From: Brevibacterium permense
GTDB lineage: Bacteria; Actinomycetota; Actinomycetes; Actinomycetales; Brevibacteriaceae
Direction: 5' to 3'
Assembly (NCBI RefSeq): GCF_013280495.1
Contig: NZ_JABSSX010000015.1
Location: 1-63,890 of the forward strand
Length of the DNA stretch: 63,890 bases
In this document: in pieces, positions 63,510 through 63,890 of the stretch
Layout of the letters: the number at the start of each line of letters is the position of its first letter
How positions within the stretch are numbered: the stretch's first letter is position 1
Position numbers and translations under genes: made by a program
Notes under the pieces: model-generated
What the model was told of the DNA's origin: nothing
Database searches by the model: none
The model's input: the letters and a program-made list of their open reading frames with translations, nothing else

Positions 63510-63755
63510 ATGGAGCTTTCAAGAGGCGCACGCATTGATTTCATCCGGAAGATTCGGGACTCACTGGAGGCACAGTCCTGGGAAGACCGGGATCTCATAC
63601 TCACCCAGCACGGGATTGAAAAGGACTGGCAGGAGTCGGTTCAGAGTGCACTCACGCAGTCGTCGTCAGAGATTTTGACTGAGCTCGCTCAATACCTCCG
63701 ACTAGGGCGTGTCTCCTTTATTGACCATTCCAGCACTGACACGGTGGTGTTGTGA
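63510..63755 (+). CDS. small hypothetical protein
   Basis: This 81-residue protein (MELSRGARIDFIRKIRDSLE ... HSSTDTVVL) has a plausible helix-rich composition, unlike surrounding shadows. I see no family. It stands just before an IS end and is lower in G+C, so it may be part of acquired DNA. Confidence 0.5.
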   Translation: MELSRGARIDFIRKIRDSLEAQSWEDRDLILTQHGIEKDWQESVQSALTQSSSEILTELAQYLRLGRVSFIDHSSTDTVVL

Positions 63756-63786
63756 CTACGAAGCAACGACTGAGGCTACCCTCGAA

Positions 63787-63890
63787 TAGTGGACACCCAA
63801 GTTAGCGGGATTCGCAGTCCTGCTGGAAGGATGTTCAATATGTCAGATCAGAAGCGACAGCGTCGCTCTTACACCCCCGAGTATCGGATC
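63787..63890 (+). mobile_element. left end of an IS3-family element (continues beyond window)
   Basis: A typical terminus TAGTGGACACCCAAGTTAGC at 63787-63806 precedes a transposase start. The rest lies outside the window, so the element cannot be classified further. Confidence 0.65.
63840..63890 (+). CDS. IS3-family transposase OrfA (start only)
   Basis: The first 17 codons read MSDQKRQRRSYTPEYRI, typical of OrfA proteins of this family. GGAAGG lies nine bases before the ATG at 63840; a second ATG at 63831 is too close to it. The gene runs off the window. Confidence 0.72.
   Translation, partial: MSDQKRQRRSYTPEYRI

Overview
The window is 64 kb of high-G+C actinobacterial DNA. I infer Micrococcales, plausibly Brevibacterium, from the gene content, GTG/TTG starts, paired DtxR/IdeR-type iron boxes upstream of a siderophore-interacting gene, and DUF2332, LCP and NrfD-type formate dehydrogenase genes. 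The genus is an inference; no rRNA or other marker settles it.

Layout. (1) 1-7.4 kb, visibly lower G+C: a copper/cytochrome-assembly block (TlpA-like thioredoxin, CcdA, CopD-CtaG fusion, CopC, CtaG), ending in a mosaic of gene remnants (arsenic-resistance transporter, degenerate IS3 element, TniB-like ATPase, permease tail). (2) 7.5-17.7 kb: two Pro/Gln-rich membrane proteins, D-serine ammonia-lyase, iron-regulated siderophore-interacting protein, FAD-linked oxidase and MFS transporter. (3) 17.8-20.2 kb: a decayed patch with a frameshifted DUF2332 gene, a gutted LLM oxidoreductase gene and three copies of a 66-bp palindromic repeat. (4) 20.2-26.2 kb: PucR regulator diverging from an MHS transporter, a ThDP enzyme and an M20 amidohydrolase. 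(5) 26.2-30.5 kb: a VapBC-like toxin-antitoxin pair, two paralogous secreted lysozyme-like proteins around an NlpC/P60 protein, and a frameshifted nucleotidyltransferase gene. (6) 30.6-36.8 kb: an aldehyde dehydrogenase and the full selenocysteine set selB, selA, tRNA-Sec and selD. (7) 36.8-45.1 kb: an accessory segment with alcohol dehydrogenase, MHS transporter, succinate-semialdehyde-type dehydrogenase, GntR/FCD regulator and L-2-hydroxyglutarate oxidase, bounded by a broken IS701 transposase. (8) 45.7-51.7 kb: a three-subunit formate dehydrogenase whose catalytic subunit carries an in-frame TGA with a SECIS-like hairpin. (9) 51.8-62.2 kb: thioredoxin, methyltransferase, LCP protein, cold-shock protein, several enzymes and remnants, and dnaB. 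(10) 62.3-63.9 kb: a rearranged edge with a truncated FtsX-like permease joined to a resolvase start, a small unknown gene and the left end of another IS.

The clearest functional link is between regions 6 and 8: the selenocysteine machinery at 32-37 kb would decode the TGA in the formate dehydrogenase 15 kb away. Other signals worth attention are a 9-mer (CCGAGGCGG) found about 35 times but absent from the accessory segments, the 66-bp intergenic repeat family, a 56-bp palindrome behind the cold-shock gene, and at least nine broken genes.
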